Assembly (NCBI GenBank): GCA_930367215.1
Contig: OV884056.1
Span: 51,770,308 to 51,834,307 of the forward strand
Length of the DNA: 64,000 nt
From: Pollenia angustigena
Lineage: Eukaryota; Arthropoda; Insecta; Diptera; Polleniidae
Reading direction: 5' to 3'
Shown piece by piece: positions 22,372 to 33,434 of this stretch. How positions within the stretch are numbered: the stretch's first letter is position 1; every line of letters begins with the position of its first letter. Made by a program: the position numbers and the translations under genes. The notes beneath the pieces were generated by a model. The model was given only the letters and a program-made list of their open reading frames with translations. It did not search any database and was not told where the DNA came from.

Positions 22372-23151
22372 GTATTTAAGTATTTTTAAATAAATTTTAG
22401 TATCTTTTGCTTAAGTTTTATTGTGTAGTATAGTTTTAGGCTAATTAAGAAGTTATTTAAAGTTAATGGTATTTAAAAAGATTTTGTAATTGAATTTCTG
22501 GAATTTTTAATAAATTAATTAATTTTGAATTTTTTTTTTAAAAACTGTTTCTTATAATTTTGAACGTTAAAACTTCTTCTTTCTACATTTTTTGTTGTAA
22601 TTTATTTCGAGCACATGTTGGTTTCTTATTTATTTATGTTTTTATTGCATTATTGTTATTAGTATTTTTTTCTTTTTGTTGTTGTTTGTTTTTCTTTTTT
22701 ATTAAATTGCTTTTATTTATTTATCATTATCTTCAGAGTGTTGTGGCTTTTTGTGTTTTATTAACAAGAGAGAGAGAGAGAGCAAGAAGGGAGAGTTATT
22801 TAGTTGAGCTTTTTAAATAAAAAAAATAATAATTGTATGGCATGGCTTTTTTATTTTATTTTAATTTTATATATTTGAGCATTAGTTTCTTTTTATTATA
22901 TACATAATTATTATATATATAAAACACTCTCATACACACAAACTTAAGTATACATCAACACTCTTTATTTTTAGTTTTGTATAGAAATTCACTCATCATA
23001 TATAAATAAAATTTTATTTTATTTTGATTTCATTTTGACTCAAATTTTTTCTTTTTGTTTCTATTGTACCGCTTTTTTTTTTTGTTAGAAAATGATCATG
23101 TTTTAAAATGAAAACGAGTAAAATTTGTTTGTATTTCTTTTACAAATAAAC

Positions 23152-23252
23152 ATATATATATATATAATATATATAAAAGATATGTATATATATATTATAT
23201 ATAATATATATATATAATATATATATATGTATATAGATATATTATAATATAT
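23152..23252. repeat. AT dinucleotide-rich microsatellite
   Basis: Imperfect (TA)n of about 100 bp containing several interlocked palindromes. Confidence 0.85.
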
Positions 23253-24152
23253 TTAGAGTTTTTTTTTGTTTGTAGGGTTGTAGTAATATTTAATGTGAGT
23301 AGTTTTTTTTTAAATTTCTTTGAGTCCCGTTTAGACACCGTTTTTTGGTTTGTTTGTTTGTTTTTTTGACAAGATATTTTGCGGTATATGTGTGGTAACG
23401 TTACTTTTTAACCGAGAATATAAAAAAGCAATGTTGTACTCAAAAGACGTCCAAAAGCCGTATGCCAACAAATTCCGGGACATTGAATGCGTTCGGCGTT
23501 TTTCATGGTTTTTCGTTAGTGATGATGGAAAACTTCACTAAAAGCAATACAAATCGTTGTTTTGTTGCTGCTATATTCTTTTATAACGTTGCTGGTGTTA
23601 TGGCTGTTGTTGTTGGTATTTTTATTTTACACACTACATATAAATTTACCTCCTCTTGCAATATGTACAAAGCTGTGTGCATTGCATTTACATATCAACA
23701 ACAAAACAGGCATCAGGCAACAACATCATCAACAACATCGTCGTCATCATCATCATCTGAGCCACCATCATCGTCGTCGCGTTTTATTTTTTTTTTATTA
23801 TACAAAAAGCATCATGCATTTTTTTTTAGTTTGCTTTATATTACGCGCGCGAAAATGTTTTTTGTAGTACATTAGGCACCCCTCTCTAGAGTTGGTTATA
23901 TTTTGAGATTTGTATATAACAAATGAGGCCTATTGCTAGCTGCCATTATTAAGAAATATGTGCTAGTAAATAGGAGAACTATTTGCTTAATATTAGATTA
24001 GTACATACATGTACATCTCACTACTCACTACAACGGCTTAAACTAACTCCCTAACATTTTTTTTTTGCTTACAAAACGCACTCAAAATCCGTGAAAATAA
24101 AACTCATATCAGAAGAAATCAAACGCACGCACTCTGTTTTCTTTATACATAA

Positions 24153-24176
24153 ACACACACACACACACACACACAC
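24153..24176. repeat. (AC)n microsatellite
   Basis: Twelve uninterrupted CA units. Confidence 0.9.
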
Positions 24177-25900
24177 GCTATCACACGTACATAACAAATG
24201 CAGCTTCCTTGCAACAAACCCCAAACACAACTGGCCTTTAACTACCTAACATCCTAAAAGACAAACCAAAGAACCTTTACAACCAAAACTCCAACAAAAA
24301 AGAGTACAAATATTAATATACTCACCAAAAAATCCCCAGCATCAGGTGCAGTTTTAAACTCCTGGTAAAAAAAAATCCTAAATGCAGAAAAAAAAGAAAA
24401 ACTTGCTCTCCTTAATGCAATCTGTACAATAAAATCATTCAAAAATGCAAGGAAATTTCACTACATGAAGCTCTCCCTAAATGAAAATCTTATATTCTTT
24501 AAATTTATACCCAAAAAAAAAAAACAACAAAATGCCAACGAAAACCTTAACAACCCACTAGGCGCCTAAAAGTAGGCATAAAATTCTAGCGAAAATGCAT
24601 TTTATAAAAACACACAAACACTCTTTTACCACTTCCTCTCTTTAACACACACCAAAAAGCCTGCCATAAGCAGGGAGAAAAATAGAAAGAAAAAAAAAAA
24701 AAAATAAAACAAAAAAGAAGCTGCAATTTCTATTCCTTAAAAAAGAAAAAAAGAGACAAAAACAAAAAGTCTATTGCAAAATGCAATAAAACTGCATGTG
24801 CCAAAAACAAAGATACATAAAATGCAGCATCATTATTAACACAACAACTAAAAAAAGCCGGTTACACTCTCTTGCACTCTCTGGTTAACTCTTCAATGAA
24901 ATCAAGTTTTGCAAACCAAAAAACCCACTTGTATGCATTTAACTTGACTCACTCTCTTTCTCTTTAAAATCTCTGTTTTGTTTCTATATTTAAAAAAAAT
25001 TTTATTTTTTTTTTTTTTTTTTTTTTGGTAAATTTTTCTATGTGTTCGTGCCATTTACTCATTTATGTTTTAGTTTTTTATGCTAAAAGGGGCATTTAAT
25101 GCATTCGTTGCGCATGTCTTTAAATGCATTTCTTTTTGTTTTACATTCTCTAAAAATAAACACACACACACACACATACATATGTGTTCATATATAACAT
25201 TGCATTTCACATGGACTATAATAAAAAATAAAACAACAACTATACTTTACGTCTAAATAAAAAGAAACCAATACTAGTGCAGTTTGTTTGCATTTTTCTT
25301 GTAGCAAATGTGTGTTAGTGCAAGTTTATGCGTTTTTTCTGTAATTGTTGGGAGAATTTTTTGGGGCGAATTTTGTTGCAACTAGTGAGTGTGAGTGTAT
25401 TCTTTTTTTTAGTTTGAGGAAGTTTGGTAGTTTGTTTGTTTTTGGGGGGCTTAAGTACTAAGAGCATTTTAGTATGTTGCATGTAGTATGTAAAGAATGT
25501 TGTGAAAAAGGGGAAGGGAGTCTTAGCTATGGACGAATTATTTCTTTCTTGGCAATTGTTTTGGGGGAAAGGAGATTTATCAGAGGAAAGGATACTGACG
25601 AAATGGTAGTGGATCCAAAGGATATATCTCAAAAAAAAAATTCAAAGCTAATATTGGTAAATTCGTAATTTTAGGAAAACACTGAGAAATTATAAAACAT
25701 TTTTAAGAAAATTTTAAAAAAGTTGAAAAATTAATAAATTCAGAAAACTAATTTTTTTAATTAAGAAAACAATTAACAAAAAGCACTTAAAGGCGTTTTT
25801 AATATAATTATTTATTTTAACTCAAATAATTTGGTTTGAGTTTTGCCGATCAGAGAGAATTTTTTGGTTTTGAAGCAGCAAGATTGTCAAAAACGGACAA

Positions 25901-27131
25901 TTAATTTGTAAAAATACATTTTACAGAAGGTGTGAACCAAACACCTTATGTAAGAGCATGACCCCACCGCAGTATGTAGGGAGATTTCCTAAGAATATTT
26001 CACCTGTTGGTGTTATGTCCTACGGGGAGTCTCATGAATTCGAAAGAGTTCATAGTTTACAGACATCTTGAGATCGCGGTTGACTAAAGGATTAATTTCG
26101 TATCAAAGAGGTCGGTTGCCCCCGGTTAGTGTTTCAACCCAAAGTTGCAGCAAGAAGATCTTAAAATGCCGGCTTTGCAGGCTGATTTTTCACGCTTAGG
26201 TGAATGAGTCAGTCAAATTGCTAGTTTTGTGTGTTGTAAGCGGTCACAAATGACTGCTATTGGTAAACGCTGTGTTTGTCATGTGGTTCTAAGAGCACCT
26301 TGAACTAGACCACCATACCAGAAGAGCAAGCCTTTTGTTCAAATTGTTATCTATTAATTCTTCCTACACCGCATTTTTGCTGATTCAATTTCTTTGATAT
26401 CCATTCCATTTGGAATTTTTTTGAATACTTTAAAAAACTTATTTCAATTAACGGCCTTTGCAGCCTAAAATTTAAAATATTGTTTTTTTGGCAATCAAAT
26501 CCGTTTGCTTGAGGTTGTGCCTCGGCGTGAACTTAAACTTTACATTTTCAATGTCTTCGTTATAGTCGAACTCACTATTGCTCTACAGCCTTTTTGGCAA
26601 CTGTTTTCATACGCTATTAATGCATTTCAATTGAAGATTTCTTTAATTTAAAACACAAAGTAAAACTGTCTGAGAGCGAAGGCATAAGCGGTTAAAATAA
26701 GGAATTTAGGTATAGAACTCAGCGGTCTTGAACTCATCAAATCACTCTTAACTAAAGAAGATTTTCAGTATCTAATCTTGTCTACAGGATAATTTAAATT
26801 CAACAGACAAATATAAAAATTCCAGGAAGTGTTAACTCAACGAATGTAACAGAATTCTACGCCAGAAATTGTGAGACCCAAAACGATGCCAATAAAAAAA
26901 ACAAGAATATAATATTTTTTACCAGAAAAATCAAAAATCATTTATTGGAACAGCTTGTACTCTCATAAGTTACTTTTAAGATTTAATTCACAAGCTCTGC
27001 AGCTTCCTTTTATTTGTTTGTTACATGTAATTGATTTTTAGCGAACTTGAGGAATTTAATGGCAAAAACCACACCATAGAAAAACCAACTAACATAATTG
27101 AATTTTTTTGTTCAAACCATTATTATATTGT
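25901..27131. other. non-coding, partly less AT-rich, unassigned
   Basis: From 25960 to 26340 the base composition is more mixed and may be the worn remains of a coding element, but no frame or motif can be identified. Confidence 0.4.
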
Positions 27132-27140
27132 ATTCACAAT

Positions 27141-27603
27141 TTTATAGTGAGCGTTGGAGCAAATTTCCTATTAAATGGCTACGTCAACAAGCCAAATTGC
27201 ATAATTTGGGCTACGGAAAAATCAAGAGTAGTTCTTAAGTAGCAGTTACACTGACTTAAGTTTACTGCTTGGTGTAGTATACCGTCCAAATGGATAATTA
27301 GCCCATCCTTTTTTTTTAATGACACTGGTTTTTCAGTCTCTGTTAACACCAATGCGTATCAGAAAATCTTGGAAAATTTTGATGGGCAAGTTGTGGAAAA
27401 CCATCCAACCTTGTGTTTACAACAAGACGGAGCCACAGCACATACCATTGATACTTTAAGGGCTTTGTTGAGGGACATATTCGGCAAGAACATAATTTCG
27501 CACACAAGCCCTTAACGTTTTCCGTATTCCCGAGCTCCAGGCAGTTTCTTTTGGTTTTATTCAAAAATGAAAAAAGAATGTATGTTAGCAAGCGATGCAT
27601 CAT
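27141..27603 (+). pseudogene. mariner-type transposase relic
   Basis: A single + frame runs from 27141 with three in-frame stops. It reads ANFLLNGYVNKPNCIIWATE, then KFTAWCSIPSKWIISPSFFF, NDTGFSVSVNTNAYQKI, LCLQQDGATAHT and LRALLRDIFGKNIIS, ending near SFFWFYSKMKK. These match, in order, the mariner blocks NGYVNKQN-IW-TENP, T-WC-IIGP-FF, V-VN--RY and QQDGATAHT. The second catalytic aspartate (QQDGA) is present. The first (normally FSDEA before NF) reads VSVGA, and the third is lost in a small deletion (SRAPGSFFW for RSPDL-P-DFFLW). Non-functional. No terminal repeats were recognised. Confidence 0.85.
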
Positions 27604-29568
27604 ATAGTTTATTTTGCCCCATGCTCTATTTAAAAACGGTTCAAAAATTAATAAGTTGTTTTGTTTATAAAACTGTCATAAAGTTTCAGAAATAGGCCAG
27701 TCATAGAAATGAAATGCGTTCGGAAGTGAATTTGAAAACGTTTTTACCTTCTCTAGAAATCATTAAACAAAAAAAGAATTTTGAATTCCCAACCAGCAAA
27801 ATAGTTCGACGTCTTTCAGATATATGAGGGAAACGTGGATAAAAAAGTCGGAATCGTATACGAATTCTGTCAAAGTTCTAGCCCAAACATGTGTAAAGTG
27901 GCTTACACGAATTCTGGCAGACATGTCGTGGGAAAATCTCGGTTTTTTCGTCATCTTTATAAATTCAATCAGAAATCTATTAGACATATTGGCACAAGAA
28001 TTCTACCTTTTTATACATGCGAATCGATCAGCAAATTTTTTTTATCCGATTTCCTTACAATTTTCATTATTTACCGCATTGATCTTGATTCAAACTATAC
28101 CGACGGCTGTTTAGTTTTCTAGGTATTCTGCTAATTTCTTTAAGTTTTAACAAAATTTTTTTTATAAAAATCATTCGTTTTTTTTTTTAAACCAGTTGAC
28201 AAGTCAATTCTTCTTACGTTTGCGTCACTGTCTTCTTTAATATTTGTGAAACTCAATTTGATTAACTAAATGCAATCTTGTTTTTGAAGCCAGTTTTCTG
28301 CCTCTCCAAAACATTTGTGCTGTTGTGCCTGTTTGTGATTTAGTGTGCGAAATATTGTTTTAACTTTAAGGTTTATAAAACTAATTAAGCAAGTACAATT
28401 TTTATAAATGTAAAATATCTTTTATCCCATCAACAATAAATGTCAGTGTTTTTATCATTATTTTAGTTAATTATTTTTTGCATATTTTTTATAAAAATTT
28501 TTAATTTTTAATTAAATTTTCATTATCGAAATTTTATACGAACAAAATAATCATACGCCCAGTACACCGATAAAACTGCTCCCATAAGTATGCTTCACAT
28601 TTATTAATCTTGAGATGTTACAGATCTTGAGTTGAATACTTGTTATTGAAATTAAATATTAAGTATACGGTCCATGGCTTACGTGCAGGTGCACTGAAAA
28701 GTAGGCAGCTAATTTTCGGTGTAATTTTAGCGTTAATATAATATAAAGATAAAAGATTTAAAAAAATTAATTTTATTGAACAAAAAAAAATTATAATTAA
28801 GTAAAAAATTAAATAAATTTCCAAATACAAATAAATTTTATACATTCTTTAAGTTTATCTTTTAAGTTTAAGCTGCCTTCACAGTGATAGCAAAAATTAA
28901 CTTTTTTTCTATCTTATATTTTTCTTACGTGTCTTTTATATTTGCCTTTAATTTTCATTTTCACAACACAGAAAAAATTAAAAATTTTCTCTAATCACCA
29001 ATTTTATTCCAAATTTATAGAATCAAGCAACCCATTTGTTGATTTTGCACCTATTACCAAAATGATTATATTGATTACTAAAAATTGTAAAAATTTTATA
29101 TTTTGAATATTTTTTTTTCAATAAATGATATTTTCAATTTTAATTAAAAAAATTATCAAAAAACTGGGCCGTTTCAAACAATGTGTTGATTGATTTTGAC
29201 AATTTCCAAAAACAATTTCACAAGTTTAAATTATTTTATTTTAAACGAAATAATTTTTTGTTATTTGATTATTATTTTAATTCAAAATTTATTTCAAAAC
29301 AACTAAAATGTTAATTAAATCAAAATTATATTTTTAATTTTCGTTCAACAAAAAAAAAAAATAATTGATTCAATTTTTGTCACTTTTTTTGTACGTAGTT
29401 TTATAAAGTTTCAATATTCGAAACTACATATAAAAAAGGGATAACGAGATTCCTTGTGCTGCTACCTTGAGTAAATGTACCTTGATATAACTTATGTTTT
29501 TTGGAAAATTGAGTCTACTTCTGCTTCTGCAATAATTTGTATGAAATTTTGAATAACGTTTATTCATC
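27604..29568. other. non-coding sequence with diverged repeats
   Basis: 28422-28440 shares TATCCCATCAACAATAAAT with the MITE at 18190. 28548-28740 is a worn relative of 34300-34410 plus 34860-34920 (ATAATCATACGCCCAGT, AAAAGTA(G/T)GC(A/T)GCTAATTTT). The 28970-29160 segment begins CACAGAAAAAATTAAAAATT and may be a degraded CACAGAAAAA-type MITE. Two overlapping + frames at 27824-28122 have no recognised domain. Confidence 0.45.
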
Positions 29569-29727
29569 CTTATCGTGTTTGGCGTATTTAAAATACGCCT
29601 ACGACTGTTTGGTAATAGATTAAAGAAAACGTGAACTTATTTTCTTAAAAAACGTGAACTTTTTTCCTTTAATCTATGTAATACCAAACAGTCGTAGGCG
29701 TATTTTAAATACGCCAAACACGATAAG
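29569..29727. mobile_element. near-perfect hairpin MITE, 159 bp
   Basis: CTTATCGTGTTTGGCGTATT opens an arm of about 60 bp that is matched almost perfectly in reverse complement at the other end. Each arm contains the inner palindrome CGTATTTAAAATACG. The arms diverge only near the loop. The flanks give no clear target duplication. Confidence 0.8.
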
Positions 29728-30930
29728 AGTGATTATAATTTGTTATTAGTTTTGAATGAAAATTTTAAAAATTAGGCAACTAACAAAGTGTTATATTGTA
29801 AGATTTATAAAATTATAGCAAAGAAAATCAACATGGCATAAAAGAACACTTTGTAAATTGTCTTGAAAAGTTTTAAAAAATAATGATAATAACTACGTAA
29901 TATTATTCTTAGCAAAACATTTTCCTGTTTGAAACTGTAAGTGTTTTATTGTGAAAATCAAATAGAAAAGGTTGCCTTCATTATGCTTCTGCCTTAACCT
30001 TTTATTTTGAATCATAAAAGATGTGAAGACTTGTTCTGGAAATCGAATTTGAGTGAAATTAAAATTTAAGAATTTTTAAAAAGGAACCTGTGTTAAAAGT
30101 TTGTAAAAGAATTATCTTAAACATGTTTTTAACTTTGAGTACCAGAGTACCGCTCTTAAAATCATAAAAACACTTAAAAAAAGTTAAGTGCATGTTTTCC
30201 TTAACGGCTCTTAAAATAAGAAAAACTACTGTGATTACAAAAAGTTAAGCTAAAAACGGCCATTGATTTCATTTCGCTCGATTTCAAGATCATGGTCGTT
30301 TTTTTGACTTCTTTTTTAAAAGTATGGGAAACACTTATTGTATATGAAAATTTGTGGATAAAAAAAATATCGTCGGCTAAATATGCAAACCTGCTAAGTC
30401 CACTTTTTGAGTACATTGAGATTTTGATGCCGTGTGGTAGAGACCAGCATATAGTTTTTCTTCAATTTAAGTCTTGAAGTGTAATAAATCAACTATATTT
30501 TTGGTTTTCCTCTCAAGCAGCAAATAGGAAAAATAAAAAGTTTTTTGTCTCTCCTGTAAAAATTGTTTAGAATTAAAATATGTTTTAATAATATTTTTAT
30601 GGATAACAAGTTATTTGGCTTAAAACTGTGCATGTATTTGATATTTCTGCAACAAAATAAATTTTTTTTTACTGCTTTTGCCTGCAAAGGCTTTTTGGCA
30701 ATACTAGATAGATTTTGAATTTAAGACAGGTCCCGATATCTTAGCTTTTTGATTATCAAAGTTTATTAAAAAAGCTTGCAGTTATTTTTTTCGCTAAAAT
30801 ACTTTCCAGTTGCAGCTTAGAATGTACTTCGTTTGCCATCTGATTTAACTATAGCCAGAAAATAAGTTTTGTAGAAAACGGACTTTGACGTTAACAAGTT
30901 GATTTTGATGCGCCTGGACGCTTTTATGGC
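29728..30930. other. non-coding; includes relative of 14283-14386
   Basis: 30025-30170 matches the dispersed repeat at 14.3 kb. The rest is unassigned. Confidence 0.45.
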
Positions 30931-31275
30931 TTGAAACTCTTTACTCGGTAGTTTTCGGGGATGCCAATTACGAATCTGGCTTTAGATTTTGAAAATTTCC
31001 AAAGGGTTCCAATATGGCGGATTTTTCGTAATATTATTGGATTTGCTTGAAACTCAGGGGTTTTCAGGATCGCTGACTACGAATCTTGTATCAGACTAAT
31101 GAATATAAAGCCAGTCTTTATATTAAGGGGGTTAATTTAAGCGTATTTTATGGTATTTTAAGGCAACTGATAGTCTAGTCTAATCCGTCATTTTGGATTT
31201 TAAAAATCTAATACCAGATTCGTAATCAGCGACACGGGAAACCACTGAGTGACGAGTTTTAAACAAATTACATCA
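30931..31275. repeat. direct and inverted repeat cluster
   Basis: A unit containing TTGAAACTC...GGTTTTC.GG..(C/T)GC...TTACGAATCTGG occurs at 30931-31000, again at about 31040-31095 and inverted at 31190-31275. The inverted pair would fold into a stem of about 70 bp with mismatches. Likely a worn foldback element. Confidence 0.5.
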
Positions 31276-31500
31276 ATTGCAAAAAAGTTTGTCACACGTT
31301 TCTTTTTTTATTTTTTTATCAAAAGTATCTATTTTGTAGCTAACTTATCACAAAACTAATGCAGTTAGAAAGCTGCGGTTGCATTAGGTCCCTTTTAACT
31401 TTTCCTGTCACATATGGTTTGTGTTATGTTGCTTATAAAGCTATGCCGACCATGATCAGTCTTGCTTGCTTGCAGCTTGCTAAGTATATGGAGTACGAGT

Positions 31501-31590
31501 GCCCCGTTAGGCTAGCTGGTAGTGAGCTAGTCTATCAGCGCCGGGGACTCTGGTTTCTTTCCTTCAGTCTTAGGGAATTAAAAAAAAGTC
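31501..31590 (+). mobile_element. tRNA-derived SINE, copy 2 (B-box segment deleted)
   Basis: It starts GCCCCGTTAGGCTAGCTGG and runs to GCGCCGGGG, then jumps straight to ACTCTGGTTTCTTTCC...TTAGGGAATTAAAAAAA. Compared with copies 1 and 3, the stretch carrying GTTCGATTCCCG is missing, so the internal RNA polymerase III B box is lost. Confidence 0.7.
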
Positions 31591-32773
31591 TGTAACAAAT
31601 CGAGTAAAGTTGTCTGTTGGCAAGAATTGGTTATGGATGGAGCGTCACTTCCTTTAACAAATTTTACTAGCAGGTGTGTGATGAAAATCAAAAGATTTTG
31701 AAACATTGTTTTTAACAGGTGTAGGATAAAATTCAAGTCATTTTAAAATGTGTCAAAAATCGATCGATTTCAATACGGTCGTTTTTAAAAGTTTTGATGA
31801 ATTTTAAGTGATTTTAAAAACCATTTCTAAAATAATATGTTAGGTTTTTGATCAAAATACATTTTATTTCAAATAAGAGGAAAATGCATTTGATACCTAT
31901 TTTTAAAGATATTAAAAACGATATTATCGGGTTTTAATTACTTCGTTTTCAAAACAGATTTTCATTAAATACCTGGGGGATAATTCTGGCAGTTGTGATC
32001 GAATACGTTTTCAATTCTTTCAGTTGATACTGGGCGAATAGATATTATTGTATTTTGAAGCATTTATTTGAGTCTTTACAACCCGGAAAAATTTGTTACA
32101 AAAAATTACTATGACTTTTTAATGGTTTTTGTTTAGAGCTGTTTCTGTTACGTCGTAAGAGAAATTTTTTTGGAAATATTAGTTGAACCCCCTGTTCATG
32201 TGAAATAAAACAGAGTAAAATTTAAATTGAGTTGGTTGTAATACCAAAGCGATAAGAAATAATTTTAATTTAAGCTTTAAGCTTTGATATTGTTACAAGT
32301 AAGACTTTGAGAATTTATAATTCTTATGCGCTTTAAGGTTTTATTTGCATAATATTTTTAGCTTTTCTAAAATTTTTGGAAATAAATTTAGGTGTACTTA
32401 TCAAATATGAAAAATTGGCAATTTAGCACGGCATACGGACATCTTATTAATAATAAATTTGGTTTTAGTTTTGCAAAAAATGTTCTAATTTTTTTAAGGT
32501 AATTTTTAATACACAACTTTTAAAATTTTCTTTAAGGCAATCTTTAAGAAAATGCAACTTTTTGACTTATCGGAATTATTTTAGAAATAAGCAGTTTGTC
32601 AATGTTAGTGATTTTGGTTCTGCATTATTAAACAATTCACTTAAAAAAATTTGCCTAAATTCCTTGACATTCGGTTTTAAGTTTAAAAATTTTAAGAAAA
32701 TTACAATATTTTTTTCTAAATATTTTCAAAAGGGGCTCATTTCTTAAAACTAAAATGTAAAATCTTGATATAA
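31591..32773. other. AT-rich non-coding sequence
   Basis: Nothing identifiable. The frame at 32562-32747 is AT-driven. Confidence 0.5.
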
Positions 32774-33434
32774 CCCAGTAAAAAATGTGCTCCAAAAGAA
32801 GCAGGTTTTATGTATGAATTCAGGCCTGAAACAGAATTAAAAAGTTGTAGTAGTAGCTGAAGCTAAAAAATGCTCTGTAGCGCAACAAAGTTAAAAATTT
32901 CGAATTTTGCGCTTCAACTTCAACTACAGCGACTGCTATAAATACGTATTCTGTTCACACCATTTTGAAACTGCAGTTTTTAACTTTCGACAGTTTGCAG
33001 CGCTATTCGCAACGTTGTACTACAGCGACTATTCTGTTCCCCACTTCATACCTCAAATCGCTTCAATCCTGCTGATGGAATGCCTGATTTAAGTATGGGG
33101 TGTTCCCGGTTTGCAGGACTATTTTCTGCTGACAAAAAGCGCTTCATTTAACATGCAAATAAAAGACTCCAAAAGTGCTTTTTTAAGGACAAACTATATA
33201 AATATATTAATTTTTTACTTGTTTAAATGCCTTTTTTCAATAATTTTATATGTATAATTTTATATTTATAATATATTTTTTTTTTAAATCCTTCTTCAAT
33301 GTCAGCACTATAGCAGCTTTTTTTATATTTTATACTTTATCATTTACTGCTGTACAAGAGCTCTCTTATTGAAGCGCTCGATTATGCGCTTTTTCTCTTA
33401 AGTGCTTCAAAAAATCCAAATTTTTTTTACTGGG
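32774..33434 (+). mobile_element. CCCAGTAAAAAA-ended element, copy 1, interrupted
   Basis: The left end CCCAGTAAAAAATGTGCTCC and the right end CCAAATTTTTTTTACTGGG are inverted. It is full-length similar to 62734-63122 read on the minus strand, including GCGCTTTTTCTCTTAAGTGC and AAAAAGCGCTTCATTTAACA. The extra length over that 389-bp copy is mostly the insertion at 32823-33044. Non-coding. Confidence 0.8.
32823..33044. mobile_element. MITE nested inside 32774-33434
   Basis: This 222-bp insert is absent from the sister copy at 62734-63122. It is flanked by TTCA at 32819-32822 and 33045-33048, and the uninterrupted relative reads GAATTCATACCTC with one copy. Its ends carry AACAGAAT in inverted orientation plus GTTGTAGTA / TACTACAGC arms. 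Confidence 0.75.

Larger units (their letters stand above)
22372..25900. other. transposon-poor block with many microsatellites
   Basis: AT-rich low-complexity DNA with (AG)n at 22767-22782, AT repeats at 23152-23252, CAA/CAT/CGT triplets at 23695-23780, (AC)n at 24153-24176 and a long T run near 25008-25026. No transposon ends were recognised. The triplet stretch creates a serine/histidine-rich frame in two registers, which I regard as accidental. Confidence 0.5.

Noticed and set aside
23462..23875. 137-codon + frame with a poly-Ser stretch
   Set aside because: The serine run comes from a CAA/CAT/CGT triplet repeat. A second frame over the same bases is also open, and no domain or promoter is visible.
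27824..28122. two overlapping + frames of about 95 codons
   Set aside because: Being open in two registers at once suggests low stop density by chance. No similarity to any family I know, and no splice or promoter context.
30931..31275. CRISPR-like array
   Set aside because: Units are few, diverged, partly inverted and far too long for repeats and spacers; nothing in the window is prokaryotic.
31359..31595. 78-codon + frame
   Set aside because: Its second half is the SINE copy 2 sequence and there is no other support.
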